A DNA stretch of 64,000 bases from Nocardia aurantiaca (GCF_009708175.1 NZ_WMBB01000005.1:124001-188000); one strand, 5' to 3'. Numbered from the stretch's first letter, positions 47,510 through 57,428 are shown. A program made the numbers and translations. Notes: generated from the sequence alone by a model not told the origin.

Positions 47510-49432
47510 GTGTTCGTCGAGTCGGCTCGTCCGCTGCTCGTCCGTGAGCATCCGAACGCCGGTTGGCTCGCGGTCGGGGCGGTATGCCTGGGCGCGTTCA
47601 TGGGCCAGCTCGACGCCAGCATCGTGACCTTGACCTTCCCGGCGGTCCAACGGGAATTCGGGGCGCCGCTGGCCGGCGTGCAATGGGTGTCGCTGGCGTA
47701 CCTGCTGACCGTCGTCGGGCTGGTCGTCTCGGCGGGGCGGGTGGCGGATGCGGTGGGGCGCAAGTTCGTCTATCTGCAGGGCTTCGTGGTGTTCACGCTC
47801 GCGTCGGCGGCATGTGCGCTCGCGCCCGGACTGGGATGGCTGATCGGGTTCCGGGTGGTGCAGGCCGTGGGGGCGGCGATGTTGCAGGCCAACAGCGTGG
47901 CGCTGGTGGTGACGAGTGTGCCGCCGCACCGCATGCGGTCCGCGCTGGGCGTGCAGGCCGGGGCGCAGGCGTTGGGGCTGGCATTGGGCCCGGCCCTCGG
48001 CGGTGTGCTGGTGGCGTCGGCCGGGTGGCGCTGGGTGTACGGAGTGAACGTGCCCATCGGAGTGCTGGCGCTGGCGGCGGGCCGCTATCTGCTTCCGCGG
48101 ACCCGTGAGCGCAACGCCCTGCGGGAATTCGACTGGCGTGGACTGCTTCTGCTGATCGGCAGCACGACCGGCGCCCTGGTGGCGGTGTCGGCGATGTCCG
48201 GCCTGCCGCTGCCGGTGTGGGCCGCCGTCGCGGCGGCGGCCCTCGCGGCGGCGTGCGCGACCGGCGCGGTCTGGTGGGCGCGACGCGCCCGCGATCCCCT
48301 CGTGGATCCGGTGCTGCTGCGGCCACCGGCGGTATCGGCCGGGCTGGTCGGGGCGTTCGCGGCGTATCTGGTGCTGTTCGGTCCGCTGGCACTGTTCCCG
48401 CAGCTGCACGAGGCGACACCCGCGGCGACCGGCGTGGTGCTCACCGCGCTCCCGACGGGTTTCGCGGTGGCCGCCGTCGCCGGGGCCCGCCTGCTCCCGC
48501 GCCACGGGGACGGCCGTCAACGCCTGGGAGTGCTCGCCATGGTGACAGCGCTCGGCGCGCTTGCCCTGTCACCGACCACGCCATGGTGGGCGTTCGCCTG
48601 CCTCTGGCTGCTGGGCTTGGGGCTCGGGGTGTTCATCCCCAGCAACAACGCGGGCATCATGAGCGCCATCGCCCCGGGCCGATCGGGAACCAGCGGCGGA
48701 CTGGTGAATATGAGCCGGGGGCTGGGAACCGCCGGTGGCGTCGCCGTGGTCACCTTGGCCCTGCACCTCGGCGGCCATGCCGAAAGCCCTTCGACCGCAC
48801 CGCGGATCGCCTTGCTGGGACTACTGGCCTTCGCGGTCCTGGCGGCGGGGACGACCTTCGTGAACGGCAGGGCACAATTCCAGGGATCATCCGAGCGTGA
48901 GGAGTCATCGATGACCACATCCGCCGCCGAACCGCTGCCCGCGTTGCTGGTGCGGCCGGACGAGAGCGCGCTCGCGGAGGTCATCGCCTGCCTGCGGCGG
49001 GCCATGCGCCGCGCCGCCCGCGCCACCGATCCGGCCAACACGCTCTCGGTCGCCCAATTGGAGTTGCTGTCCTGCGTCTGCGAGCATCCCGGGATCCGCC
49101 CCGGGCAGCTGGCCCGCCAGCTGCGCCTGGCTCCGAACTCGGTCACCACGCTGGTCAACGGTCTGGCCGGACAGGGCATGATCATCCGGGGCGCGGGGGA
49201 GGCGGGCGAGGATCGGCGCGCGGTCACCTTGACCCTGACCGAGGCGGGGCGGGAAGCGGTGCGATCCTGGCAGTCCACCAACACCGATATCCTGCGCGCC
49301 GCCCTGGCCGACCTGCACCCCGGATGGCAGCACTTGCTCAGTGCCGCCATGCCCGCGCTCGAGGAACTCACGCGCGCGATCGACACCCGGGCCGACCCGC
49401 CCGCGCAGTCGAGCTCGCCGGCCCACGCCTGA
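47510..49432 (+). CDS. MFS drug exporter fused to a MarR-family regulator
   Basis: One uninterrupted frame of 640 codons from GTG 47510 (GGAGG at 47500-47504; TTG 47492 is also open). Residues about 18-455 form a DHA2-type exporter with roughly 14 membrane helices, including GQLDASIVTLTFPAVQREFG and ALGVQAGAQALGLALGPALG. From Met468 a complete MarR protein follows: LELLSCVCEHPGIRPGQLAR, LRLAPNSVTTLVNGLAGQGM and EDRRAVTLTLTEAGREAV. Met468 (ATG 48911) has GTGAGGAG at the right distance, so the regulator may also be made alone. TGA in another frame right there hints that the fusion arose by a one-base change. Confidence 0.88.
   Translation: MFVESARPLLVREHPNAGWLAVGAVCLGAFMGQLDASIVTLTFPAVQREFGAPLAGVQWVSLAYLLTVVGLVVSAGRVADAVGRKFVYLQGFVVFTLASAACALAPGLGWLIGFRVVQAVGAAMLQANSVALVVTSVPPHRMRSALGVQAGAQALGLALGPALGGVLVASAGWRWVYGVNVPIGVLALAAGRYLLPRTRERNALREFDWRGLLLLIGSTTGALVAVSAMSGLPLPVWAAVAAAALAAACATGAVWWARRARDPLVDPVLLRPPAVSAGLVGAFAAYLVLFGPLALFPQLHEATPAATGVVLTALPTGFAVAAVAGARLLPRHGDGRQRLGVLAMVTALGALALSPTTPWWAFACLWLLGLGLGVFIPSNNAGIMSAIAPGRSGTSGGLVNMSRGLGTAGGVAVVTLALHLGGHAESPSTAPRIALLGLLAFAVLAAGTTFVNGRAQFQGSSEREESSMTTSAAEPLPALLVRPDESALAEVIACLRRAMRRAARATDPANTLSVAQLELLSCVCEHPGIRPGQLARQLRLAPNSVTTLVNGLAGQGMIIRGAGEAGEDRRAVTLTLTEAGREAVRSWQSTNTDILRAALADLHPGWQHLLSAAMPALEELTRAIDTRADPPAQSSSPAHA
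48911..49432 (+). other. Internal start for a free MarR protein
   Basis: ATG 48911 lies in frame within the fused transporter gene and is preceded by GAGGAGTCATCG. Translation from here would give a 173-residue free MarR regulator able to bind DNA away from the membrane. The element is listed separately because it decides whether the regulator is tethered or soluble. Confidence 0.6.
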
Positions 49433-49603
49433 GGTCGCGCCGGTCACACCGGATCTCGGCGAGTCATCGTCGAATACGGCTGAGCCGAGCAATCCGACCA
49501 GTAGCCTCGTAAGGTCGATTACTTCGCATTTGGCTGTGCGGCGGAACGTTTGCCGCCGATCGGGTTGTGGAAGACCGGGTTCGTCGATGACTCCGGAGGA
49601 ACC

Positions 49604-50530
49604 GTGCTCGGTGTGCTGCTCGCGTCGACCATGTGGGGTTTGTCATCGGTTTTCATGAAGGTGGCGCTGCCGGGGATGCCGCCGTTCGGGGTGGCGTTCA
49701 TTCGCGTGCTGCTGTCCGGATTGATCCTGACACCGGCCGCGCTGCTGCGCGCCCGCGGCCGGACCGCGCCCGAAGTGCCCGCGTCCGGCGGGCGCGAGCG
49801 CGTGCATCTGGCCGTGCTGGCCGTGACCACCGTGGCGTTGCCGTTCTGCCTGACCGCCTGGGCGCAGCAGCAGGTCGAAGCCTCCCTGTCGGCCGTGCTG
49901 CACGCGACGGTGCCGCTGTGGACCCTCGGCTTCGCGATCCTCATGCTGGGGCATCGCCCATGCGGGCGGCAACTCGGAGCCGTCGCGATCGGATTGCTCG
50001 GCGTCGCCGTGCTGGCGGGACCGGGCTCGCACGACCTCACCGGCTGCTCATGGGGCGGATGCCTGGCCGTGCTCGCCGCATCGGCGTGCTACGGATTCGG
50101 CTGGACCTACATGCGCCGCAACCTGTCTCACCGGCAGCCGCTCTACATCACGGCCGTCATCCAGGTCGGCGCGCTCCTGGTACTGGCACCACTGGCGGCC
50201 GCCACCACCGACACCGGCCACGTCGAGCTGACGCCGGTGCGCATCGCGAGCCTGCTCGCCCTGGGCGTGATCAGCACCGCCGGGGCCGAACTGCTGAACT
50301 ACCGCAATGTCATCCGGCTGGGCCCCACCAGCGCGGCGCTGACCGCGTACCTGATCCCGGTCGTCGGCGTATCCGCGGGCATCTGCGTCCTCGGCGAGCC
50401 GCTGACGGCACGGTTGCTGATCGGTGCGGCGATCGTGCTCGGATCAGTGGGACTCGCGGTGCAGCGACGTCACGATCGGGAGAAGCCGTCGGACCGTCAT
50501 GGCCGGACGAAACCCGCATGGGCAGAATAG
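49604..50530 (+). CDS. EamA/DMT-family transporter
   Basis: GTG 49604 follows CTCCGGAGGAACC, which settles the start. The 308-residue protein has ten hydrophobic segments in two EamA repeats: LGVLLASTMWGLSSVFMKVA, WAQQQVEASLSAVLHATVPL, GCLAVLAASACYGFGWTYMR and LGPTSAALTAYLIPVVGVSA. Such proteins export amino acids or metabolites. It follows the MFS-MarR gene by 171 bases on the same strand and might be under the same control. Confidence 0.9.
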   Translation: MLGVLLASTMWGLSSVFMKVALPGMPPFGVAFIRVLLSGLILTPAALLRARGRTAPEVPASGGRERVHLAVLAVTTVALPFCLTAWAQQQVEASLSAVLHATVPLWTLGFAILMLGHRPCGRQLGAVAIGLLGVAVLAGPGSHDLTGCSWGGCLAVLAASACYGFGWTYMRRNLSHRQPLYITAVIQVGALLVLAPLAAATTDTGHVELTPVRIASLLALGVISTAGAELLNYRNVIRLGPTSAALTAYLIPVVGVSAGICVLGEPLTARLLIGAAIVLGSVGLAVQRRHDREKPSDRHGRTKPAWAE

Positions 50531-50951
50531 GATTCAGTTGAAATCCGACGCATCGCATGGAAGGGCACGGTTCTCGCTCGATACTGTGACCGCCTGCTGC
50601 GGGCGTGGGGTGGGCGAGCGGACCGGGCACCCGCCGGACCGGGGCCGCCAACTCCGAGGGCTCGACGGACAACGCGGCGAAGGGCGCGATGGTCCCGAAC
50701 GCGCGCACGATCGGAGCCGGATCTCATGCCGCGATGAGGAGGTTCTCGATCCGAGTGGCTGCCTCATGCCGAAGGCCGGAACCCTCGCAGGTCGGCGCTG
50801 ACCGGGCCGAACGCCACGCACACCGGCAGCCTGGACGAATTCCACCTCATTACCGCTGCGCGGGCAGCCCGGTGCGAACCGGCCAGCGTCTGACGGCGGC
50901 GTTACGATCGTGCTGTCGGGGCCGATTCTCACGGCAAGAGGTGAGCAGGCC
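50531..50951. other. 421-base interval without a recognisable gene
   Basis: Short frames at 50424-50801 and on the minus strand at 50534-50977 show no family motif. The interval should include the promoter of the kinase gene, but no clear element was identified. Confidence 0.5.
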
Positions 50952-53900
50952 ATGGTCGAGCGAGACGTCGAAGGCACGCAACGGGACCTGCGTATCGGGG
51001 TGGACGCGGAGTTGGCCGCTGCGGGATTCGATGACGCGCGGGAAATCGGGCGCGGGGGGTTCGGGGTCGTTTACCGGTGCGTCGAACATCTGCTGAATCG
51101 GCCGGTTGCGGTGAAGGTGCTCGAGGCGTCGTCGAGCGCGGAGGAGCGGGAGCGGTTTCTGCGAGAGCAGCGGGCGCTGGGGCTGTTCAGCGGCCATCCG
51201 CACATCGTGCAGGTGCTGTCCGCGGATATCACCCCTACGGGTCGGCCCTACCTGGTCATGCCGTACTTCGCGCTCGGGTCGCTGCTGACGCGAATCCGGG
51301 AGCACGGGCCGCTGCCCTGGCAGGAGGTCCTGTCCATCGGAGTGAAGATCGCCGGGGCGCTGGCGGCCGCGCACGCCTATGGCATGGTGCATCGGGATGT
51401 GAATCCATCCAACATCCTGGTGTCGGACTACGGCGAGCCCCAGCTGAGCGATTTCGGCATCGCCCGCATGCGAGGTGCGTTCGAGACCGCGGCGGGGCTG
51501 GTGGCGGGAACCCCGGCGTTCACCGCGCCCGAGGTGTTTCGCGGTGAGCAGCCGACGGCGGCCGCGGACGTGTACGGGCTGGGCGCGACGATGTTCTGTC
51601 TGCTGACCGCGCATGCGGCGTTCGAACGCCGCGAAGGCGAATCGCTGGTCACGCAGTTCGTGCGGATCGCCTCCGAGCCGGTGCCGGATCTGCGCCACCA
51701 CGGGGTGCCCGCCCAACTCGCCGCCGCGCTCGAAGCGGCCATGGCACAGGACCCGGGGGAGCGACCCTCCTCCGCCAGGGAGTTCGGCGATCGGCTGCGC
51801 AATATCCAGTTCTCGTCCGGCCTGACGGTGGATTCCATGGCATTGCCTGCCGAGGACGGCGACAAACGGGGAGCAGAGCCCGTCGTGCCGTCCGCACCGG
51901 CGGAGACCACGGGCGGCATCACGCAGTGCGCGGGGCCGACACCGTCGACCCGGTACCGGCCGCCGAGTTCGCCGCGCCGGCCGGTGCAACGGGAGCGGCT
52001 GCTCGGGCGACTGCGGGACGGGGGCGCGCGGCGGCTCGTGCTGATCCATGGTCCGGTCGGGTTCGGCAAGAGCACCCTCGCCGCGGAATGGGTGAATATG
52101 CTTGCCGCCGAAGGCATCCGGGTCGCCTGGCTCAGCGTGGACAGCGACGACGACAATGTCGTGTGGTTCCTGTCCCACGTGATCGAGGCGATTCGCTACG
52201 CGCATCCGGGCGTCGCGGCCGACCTGGAAAGGCTGCTCGAGGAGCATGCCAGCGATGCCGCACGGCACGTGATGACCACCCTCATCGACGAGATCCATCG
52301 CAGCGGCGAGACAGTGGCCCTGGTCATCGACGACTGGAATCGGGTGACCGGGCCCGCCACCATCGCGGCGCTCGAATTCCTGCTCGACCACGGCTGCCAT
52401 CACCTACGGCTCATCGTCACCAGCCGCAGCCGCACCGGACTTCCCCTGGGCCGCATGCGAGTTCACGACGAGCTCACCGAGATCGACGAGTCCGACCTGC
52501 GCTTCGACCGCACCGAGACCTCGGAGTTCCTGGCGGACACGAGTGGGCTGTCGCTGGGGTCCACGGACGTCGAGCGACTGCGCGAGTCGACCGAAGGCTG
52601 GGCCGCCGCACTGCAATTGGCGACACTGTCGCTGCGCGGGCGCGACGACCCCGGCGCCTACATCGATCAGATCTCCGGGCGGCACTACGCCATCGGCGAG
52701 TACCTGATGGAGAACGTGATCGACTCGCTCGAACCCGACCTGCTCGACTTCGTCATGCGCACCGCGGTGCCCGACCGCATCTGCGGCGAACTCGCCGAGG
52801 CGCTGACCGGCGTCGACTCCGGACAGGACATGCTCGAGCAGGTGCGAGCGCAGGACCTGTTCCTGCGCAGCATCGATGACGATCTGCGCTGGTTCCGCTA
52901 CCACGGACTGTTCGCGCAGTTCCTGCGCAATCGGCTCGCTCGCAAGCACCCCGGGCTGCTCGAAGAGTTGCACCTGATCGCCTCGCAGTGGTTCGCCGCC
53001 CACGACAAGCTCACCGAGGCCGTGGACCATGCGCTCGCCGCCAACGCGCCGGAACGTGCCACGACGATCGTGGCCGAACACGCCGAACGGCTGATGGAGC
53101 AGTCGCGCACCGCGACCCTGCTCGGACTCGCGGCCAAGCTGCCCGACTCCTACCTGGCGCTGAACGCGCCGTTGCAGGTCCGGATCGCCTGGGCGAATGT
53201 CGCTGTGCAACGCCCGGCTCCCGCGCTGGCCGCCCTGGATCGCGCCGACCTGGCCTTGGCGGCGGCGCCGCAGGACGAGCGGTCGGCGCACACGCGAACC
53301 GAGCTCGAGTTTGTCCGCACCGCCGTGGATCTGATCAGCGACCGGGCCGCGGAAGCTCCCGTCCGCACGCCACCGCAGGGCCCGCTGCGGCCCTTCCTGG
53401 CGCACGGAATCGCCGTGGTGGCAATGGTTTCCGCGTTGTACCGTTTCGACTTCGACGAGGTGCAGCGTTGGCACCGATGGATCGAGCCGTACCGGTTGCA
53501 GGCGCGCGGTCCCTTCGGGGTGATGTACTGCGACTGCATCGCCGGGATCGCCTCGTACGAGCAACTCGACATCCACGGAGCCGAATCCTGCTTCCGGACG
53601 GCGCGCCGGCTGGCCCTGGAGACGGGAGAACGGTCCCACGCCACCCGGCTGGCCGGCGCCCTGCTCGGCGAATTGCTCTATGAGAAAGGGCAATTCATCG
53701 AAGCCGAGGAACTGCTGGCAGCCGGGCTCACCCTCGAGGGCGGCACGGTCGAATTCCTCATGGCCGCGTACGCCACCGGCGCCCGGCTGGCCGCGGTGCG
53801 CGGGGATCTCGACACCCTGCACGCGCGTCTCGACGAAGGCTCGAAAATCGCGACCAACTCGTCACTTCCGCGCCTGGCCGCCCAAATCCTCAACGAGCGG

Positions 53901-54365
53901 ATCCGCTGCGGCCTGCCGATCGACGACGACGACCGCCGTGAACTCGAGCAACTCGAGCCCTATACCGCCCATCCCGACCTGCCCTCCGCGAGAACCGCGG
54001 AGATCGAACACGACTCCGCCATCCGGCTGCTGCTCGCGACCGGCACCCCGGCCGCGGCGGAGCTGGCCACCGGTCGCGCCGAACAATTGCGCCGGGTCAT
54101 CGCCACGCAAGACCGTCCGCATGCACTGCTCAACGCCGAACTCATGCACGCCTGCTGCCTGGCGGCGACCGGCCGTATCGAGCAAGCGGCCGAACAGGTG
54201 ACCCCTGCGCTGATCCGATGCGCGGAGCTGGGATTGGTGCGGTGCGTCGTCGACACCGGGGTGCAACTCCAACCGGTGATCGAAAACATCTCCAGCACAA
54301 TGGAATCCATGCCACACCCGCTGCGCGCATTTCTGAATCAGGTGCAAGCGGAGTTCGAGCGATGA
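50952..54365 (+). CDS. pknK: PknK-like Ser/Thr kinase with MalT-type ATPase and TPR
   Basis: The 1137-residue protein matches the plan of mycobacterial PknK: a kinase domain (about 20-290), then a STAND ATPase with GPVGFGKSTLAAEWVNML (Lys373), VALVIDDWNRV and TSRSRTGLPLGRMRVHDELT, then MalT-like helical repeats to the end. There is no C-terminal LuxR domain. The kinase has GRGGFGVVYR, VAVKVLE (Lys55), HRDVNPSNIL and LSDFGIAR. Asn151 replaces the catalytic-loop Lys usual after Asp149. It has no membrane helix and should act as a cytoplasmic signalling or regulatory protein. Confidence 0.9.
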   Translation: MVERDVEGTQRDLRIGVDAELAAAGFDDAREIGRGGFGVVYRCVEHLLNRPVAVKVLEASSSAEERERFLREQRALGLFSGHPHIVQVLSADITPTGRPYLVMPYFALGSLLTRIREHGPLPWQEVLSIGVKIAGALAAAHAYGMVHRDVNPSNILVSDYGEPQLSDFGIARMRGAFETAAGLVAGTPAFTAPEVFRGEQPTAAADVYGLGATMFCLLTAHAAFERREGESLVTQFVRIASEPVPDLRHHGVPAQLAAALEAAMAQDPGERPSSAREFGDRLRNIQFSSGLTVDSMALPAEDGDKRGAEPVVPSAPAETTGGITQCAGPTPSTRYRPPSSPRRPVQRERLLGRLRDGGARRLVLIHGPVGFGKSTLAAEWVNMLAAEGIRVAWLSVDSDDDNVVWFLSHVIEAIRYAHPGVAADLERLLEEHASDAARHVMTTLIDEIHRSGETVALVIDDWNRVTGPATIAALEFLLDHGCHHLRLIVTSRSRTGLPLGRMRVHDELTEIDESDLRFDRTETSEFLADTSGLSLGSTDVERLRESTEGWAAALQLATLSLRGRDDPGAYIDQISGRHYAIGEYLMENVIDSLEPDLLDFVMRTAVPDRICGELAEALTGVDSGQDMLEQVRAQDLFLRSIDDDLRWFRYHGLFAQFLRNRLARKHPGLLEELHLIASQWFAAHDKLTEAVDHALAANAPERATTIVAEHAERLMEQSRTATLLGLAAKLPDSYLALNAPLQVRIAWANVAVQRPAPALAALDRADLALAAAPQDERSAHTRTELEFVRTAVDLISDRAAEAPVRTPPQGPLRPFLAHGIAVVAMVSALYRFDFDEVQRWHRWIEPYRLQARGPFGVMYCDCIAGIASYEQLDIHGAESCFRTARRLALETGERSHATRLAGALLGELLYEKGQFIEAEELLAAGLTLEGGTVEFLMAAYATGARLAAVRGDLDTLHARLDEGSKIATNSSLPRLAAQILNERIRCGLPIDDDDRRELEQLEPYTAHPDLPSARTAEIEHDSAIRLLLATGTPAAAELATGRAEQLRRVIATQDRPHALLNAELMHACCLAATGRIEQAAEQVTPALIRCAELGLVRCVVDTGVQLQPVIENISSTMESMPHPLRAFLNQVQAEFER

Positions 54366-54627
54366 CCGCCGACGTCCCCCTGAGGTTGTGGCCGCCCGCA
54401 TCAGACGCGCCGTATTCGTGACAGTTTCCGCGTCGGGTGCTGTGTCATCGGCATGGAGGGTCACCGAACCCGAAGACCTCTCCGGGCGGTAACCGATCTT
54501 GCCGAACAGTTCAGCGGTCGTGACCCCCGGCGTCCGGGTCCCGGGCCGCTGCTCTCGGCCGATCACCGTGATATGTGGCGTTGCCCAGGTATTGCCGGCA
54601 TTCACGTGCGCGGGCACACTCCTCCCT

Positions 54628-55881
54628 ATGCGCAGCGCACTGGATTCGCCGGAAATCGTGGAGTTGATGGGCGCGGTCGCCGAGGTGGCGCTCGCCGAGC
54701 TCGACGAGCTCGTCGTGGAGATGGACGCCGACGAGATCGCCCGTAATCCCGCCATGGGCGCCGATGCGGCCTTCCTGGCGGACATGTCGGCGAGCAACCG
54801 CGCCAATGCCGCGCGGGTGCTGACCACCTTCGCCCGTCGGGAGGCGCCGACCGCGGTCGACATCCCGCCGGAGGCGCTCGACGTCGCGCGCACGGTCGCG
54901 CGGCGCGGGTTCGATCTCAATGCGATCTTCCAGTCCTACCGGCGGGGTCAGAACATCGTGTGGCGGCGCTACATGATGCATGCCATCCGGCTTTCGCCAT
55001 CGGGCCCGGTGCTGGGGCAGCTGCTCGAGGCGGCCTCGGAGCGCATGTTCGAATACGTCGATGGCGTGATCGGCAAGGTCATCGCGGCGGCCCAGCGAGA
55101 ACGTGAGGAACTGCTCGGCGGCGTGCTCGCGCGCCGCACCGAGACGGTGCGGCTGATCCTCGACGGGGCGCCGATCGACAGCCACCGGGCGAGTGAACGG
55201 TTGGGCTACGCGCTGTCGCGTCGGCATACCGCGCTGGTGGTGTGGACGAGTTCCGCTGCCGCGCAAGGTGTTCTCGAATCGACAGCCACGCTGTTGGCGC
55301 GGTCGGTCGGGGCGCGGCAGCCGCTGACCGTGAGCGCGGGTGCGTCGACCCTGTGGGCGTGGCTGGGCACCGATTCCGATCCGGACACCGCCGCGTTCCA
55401 CGCCGCGGTCGCGGCCGCGCCGGCGGAGGTTCGGGTGGCGGTCGGCCCGACGGCTCCGGGGATCGCCGGTTTCCGGCGTTCGCACGCCGCGGCGCTGGAC
55501 CTGCAGGGCCTGCTCGCCGGTTATCCAGACGGCGGGCGGCTGGCGTTGCATCGCGACCTGGAGGTCACCGTGCTGGCCGCGCAGGATCACGGCCGGGCGG
55601 TTGATTTCGTCGCCTCGACACTGGGCCCGCTCGCCACGGACACCCCGGCCGCGGCGCGGCTGCGGGAGACGCTGCGGGTCTTCCTCGACGAGGCCGAGAA
55701 CGCGCCTCGTGCCGCCGCCCGGCTGCACACGCACCGGAACACGGTGCTGCAGCGGGTCGCTCGGGCGGCGACGCTGCTCGGTTACCGGCCCGGTGAACAC
55801 CGGTTGGCGGTCGAACTCGCGCTCGAACTCGCGCACCAGCTCAGCCCACGGGTGCTCTCGCCGCGGGCACGCCACGACTGA
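54628..55881 (+). CDS. PucR/CdaR-type transcriptional regulator
   Basis: A 417-residue regulator. The long N-terminal helical domain (RRGFDLNAIFQSYRRGQNIV, QREREELLGGVLARRTETVR) precedes a GGDEF-like middle and a C-terminal PucR helix-turn-helix: LRVFLDEAENAPRAAARLHT then HRNTVLQRVARAATLLGYRP. ATG 54628 lacks a strong ribosome binding site; GTG 54607 and 54570 are open alternatives. In this group, regulators often control neighbouring acyl-CoA or monooxygenase genes, and the adjacent downstream genes would fit. Confidence 0.85.
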   Translation: MRSALDSPEIVELMGAVAEVALAELDELVVEMDADEIARNPAMGADAAFLADMSASNRANAARVLTTFARREAPTAVDIPPEALDVARTVARRGFDLNAIFQSYRRGQNIVWRRYMMHAIRLSPSGPVLGQLLEAASERMFEYVDGVIGKVIAAAQREREELLGGVLARRTETVRLILDGAPIDSHRASERLGYALSRRHTALVVWTSSAAAQGVLESTATLLARSVGARQPLTVSAGASTLWAWLGTDSDPDTAAFHAAVAAAPAEVRVAVGPTAPGIAGFRRSHAAALDLQGLLAGYPDGGRLALHRDLEVTVLAAQDHGRAVDFVASTLGPLATDTPAAARLRETLRVFLDEAENAPRAAARLHTHRNTVLQRVARAATLLGYRPGEHRLAVELALELAHQLSPRVLSPRARHD

Positions 55882-56186
55882 GTGTGCCCCCGCACATTGT
55901 CCTCGGCGAAGACTGGGCGGCTCCACATGTACCGGTGAATGACTCTGTTCTAGCGTGAACCAACGTCACCGGCGGCAGCCCGAAGCCCGCCTGCCTCGGT
56001 GCCGCAACGCCCGCAGACGCGCCCGGAAAGAGAACCACGCATGGACACAGATCCGCTTCGCTCGCAGCCACGAGGCGTGCCCGTGACCAGTGCGGTCCGG
56101 CCGATCGAGCGATCGCGTAATCCGTTCCCGCGCACGGCGACCGCGCCGCAGACGCACGGGGTTCAGCACTATCCGAACCTGCCGGC

Positions 56187-56339
56187 GATCTCGACATCGA
56201 CGACGTGATCGCGCATTGCCGGGAACGGCTGGCCGACTTCGAGGCTCCCGGCAGTCACGTGTCCGGCGAGCCGTTGCCGCGCAATGCCGACGGCAAGCTG
56301 CGCCAGAGCGAGCTGCGCCGGCACGCACCGCTGCGCTGA
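56187..56339 (+). pseudogene. C-terminal remnant of an acyl-CoA synthetase (FadD)
   Basis: A frame without start codon reads LDIDDVIAHCRERLADFEAP and then EPLPRNADGKLRQSELR before its TGA. This is the last part of AMP-binding enzymes (family consensus CRERLADFKVP...LPRNANGKVLK), including the adenylation Lys in GKLRQ. The main adenylate-forming domain is gone; 55882-56186 holds only short frames. The remnant lies just before a phosphotransferase gene of the kind often paired with fatty-acid genes. Confidence 0.7.
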
Positions 56340-56364
56340 ATCCCTGAGATCTGAGGAGTTTTCG

Positions 56365-57405
56365 ATGTCGTTGCACCCTGCACCGCCCGTCGGTATCGAC
56401 GTCGTCGCGGTCGAACGGTGGCTGGCCGAGCTGGGAATCCCGGCCGTGGCGCCGCTGCGGTTCGAGCGGATCGGTCTGGGGCAGTCGAATCTGACCTACC
56501 GGGTCACCGATGCCTCCGGCGCCGCATGGGTGCTGCGCCGGCCTCCGCTCGGGCGGATTCTGGCCTCGGCGCACGATGTCGCGCGCGAGGCGCGCATCAT
56601 GGCGGCCCTGGCGGACACCGGGGTGCGCGTGCCGCGCATCTTCGGCGTCACCGCCGAGTCCGAGTACTCACAGGTGCCGTTGGCGCTCATGGAGTTCATC
56701 GACGGCATGACCGTCGACACCATGAACAGCGCGCGCGCCCTGACACCGCGGCAACGGCACGCGATCGCCTCGACCCTGCCGGGTGCTCTCGCCGCCGTGC
56801 ACGCGATCGATCTCGACGAGACCGGTCTGCGAAACCTCGCGGGGCACAAGCCCTATGCGCCACGCCAGCTCGCCCGCTGGGCAAAACAGCTCGAACAGTC
56901 CAAGACTCGCGAACTGCCCGAACTGGACGATCTCACTGGCCGACTGGCCGCCGCGGTGCCCGAACAGCGGGATCTGACCCTGGTGCACGGTGACTTCCAT
57001 CTGCGGAACCTGATCTTCTCCCGGGACACGGAGGAGATCGTGGCCGTCCTCGACTGGGAACTATCCACCCTGGGCGACCCGCTGGCCGATATGGGGACCC
57101 TGCTCACCTATTGGCCGGAGCCGGGTGAGACGACGGGCGGCGACTTCGCGCCCTCGACCCTGGAAGGGTTCCCGGACCGCGCGGAAATGGCGAAGTTGTA
57201 CCTGGCCGAAACCGGTCGCGACCCCGACGCACTCGCCTACTGGCACGTGCTCGGACTGTGGAAGCTCGCCATCATCGGCGAAGGCGTGCGACGAAGGGCG
57301 CTCGACGACCCACGCAACGACGGCGGCGCGGGCATCCCCACCGTCGCCCGTATCGACGCGGTGGTCGAGAAGGCTCTGGAAGTCGCGGCCTCAGTGGGAC
57401 TCTGA
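56365..57405 (+). CDS. Phosphotransferase-family (APH-like) protein
   Basis: A 346-residue aminoglycoside-phosphotransferase-fold kinase from ATG 56365, with GAGGAG seven bases upstream. It has GLGQSNLTYRVTDASGAAWV (phosphate loop and ATP-binding), the catalytic loop LTLVHGDFHLRNLIF (HGDFHxxN) and the metal-binding DWELSTLGDPLADMGTLLTY. This is the ACAD10/CaiB-neighbour subgroup thought to phosphorylate hydroxyacyl-CoAs. Its neighbours, a FadD remnant and distant FadE, are compatible with that. Confidence 0.9.
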   Translation: MSLHPAPPVGIDVVAVERWLAELGIPAVAPLRFERIGLGQSNLTYRVTDASGAAWVLRRPPLGRILASAHDVAREARIMAALADTGVRVPRIFGVTAESEYSQVPLALMEFIDGMTVDTMNSARALTPRQRHAIASTLPGALAAVHAIDLDETGLRNLAGHKPYAPRQLARWAKQLEQSKTRELPELDDLTGRLAAAVPEQRDLTLVHGDFHLRNLIFSRDTEEIVAVLDWELSTLGDPLADMGTLLTYWPEPGETTGGDFAPSTLEGFPDRAEMAKLYLAETGRDPDALAYWHVLGLWKLAIIGEGVRRRALDDPRNDGGAGIPTVARIDAVVEKALEVAASVGL

Positions 57406-57428
57406 TCCTCTCCCGGAATCACCGACCG

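Noticed and set aside
50850..52403. 517-codon minus-strand frame across the kinase domain
   Set aside because: Antisense shadow of the PknK-like gene.
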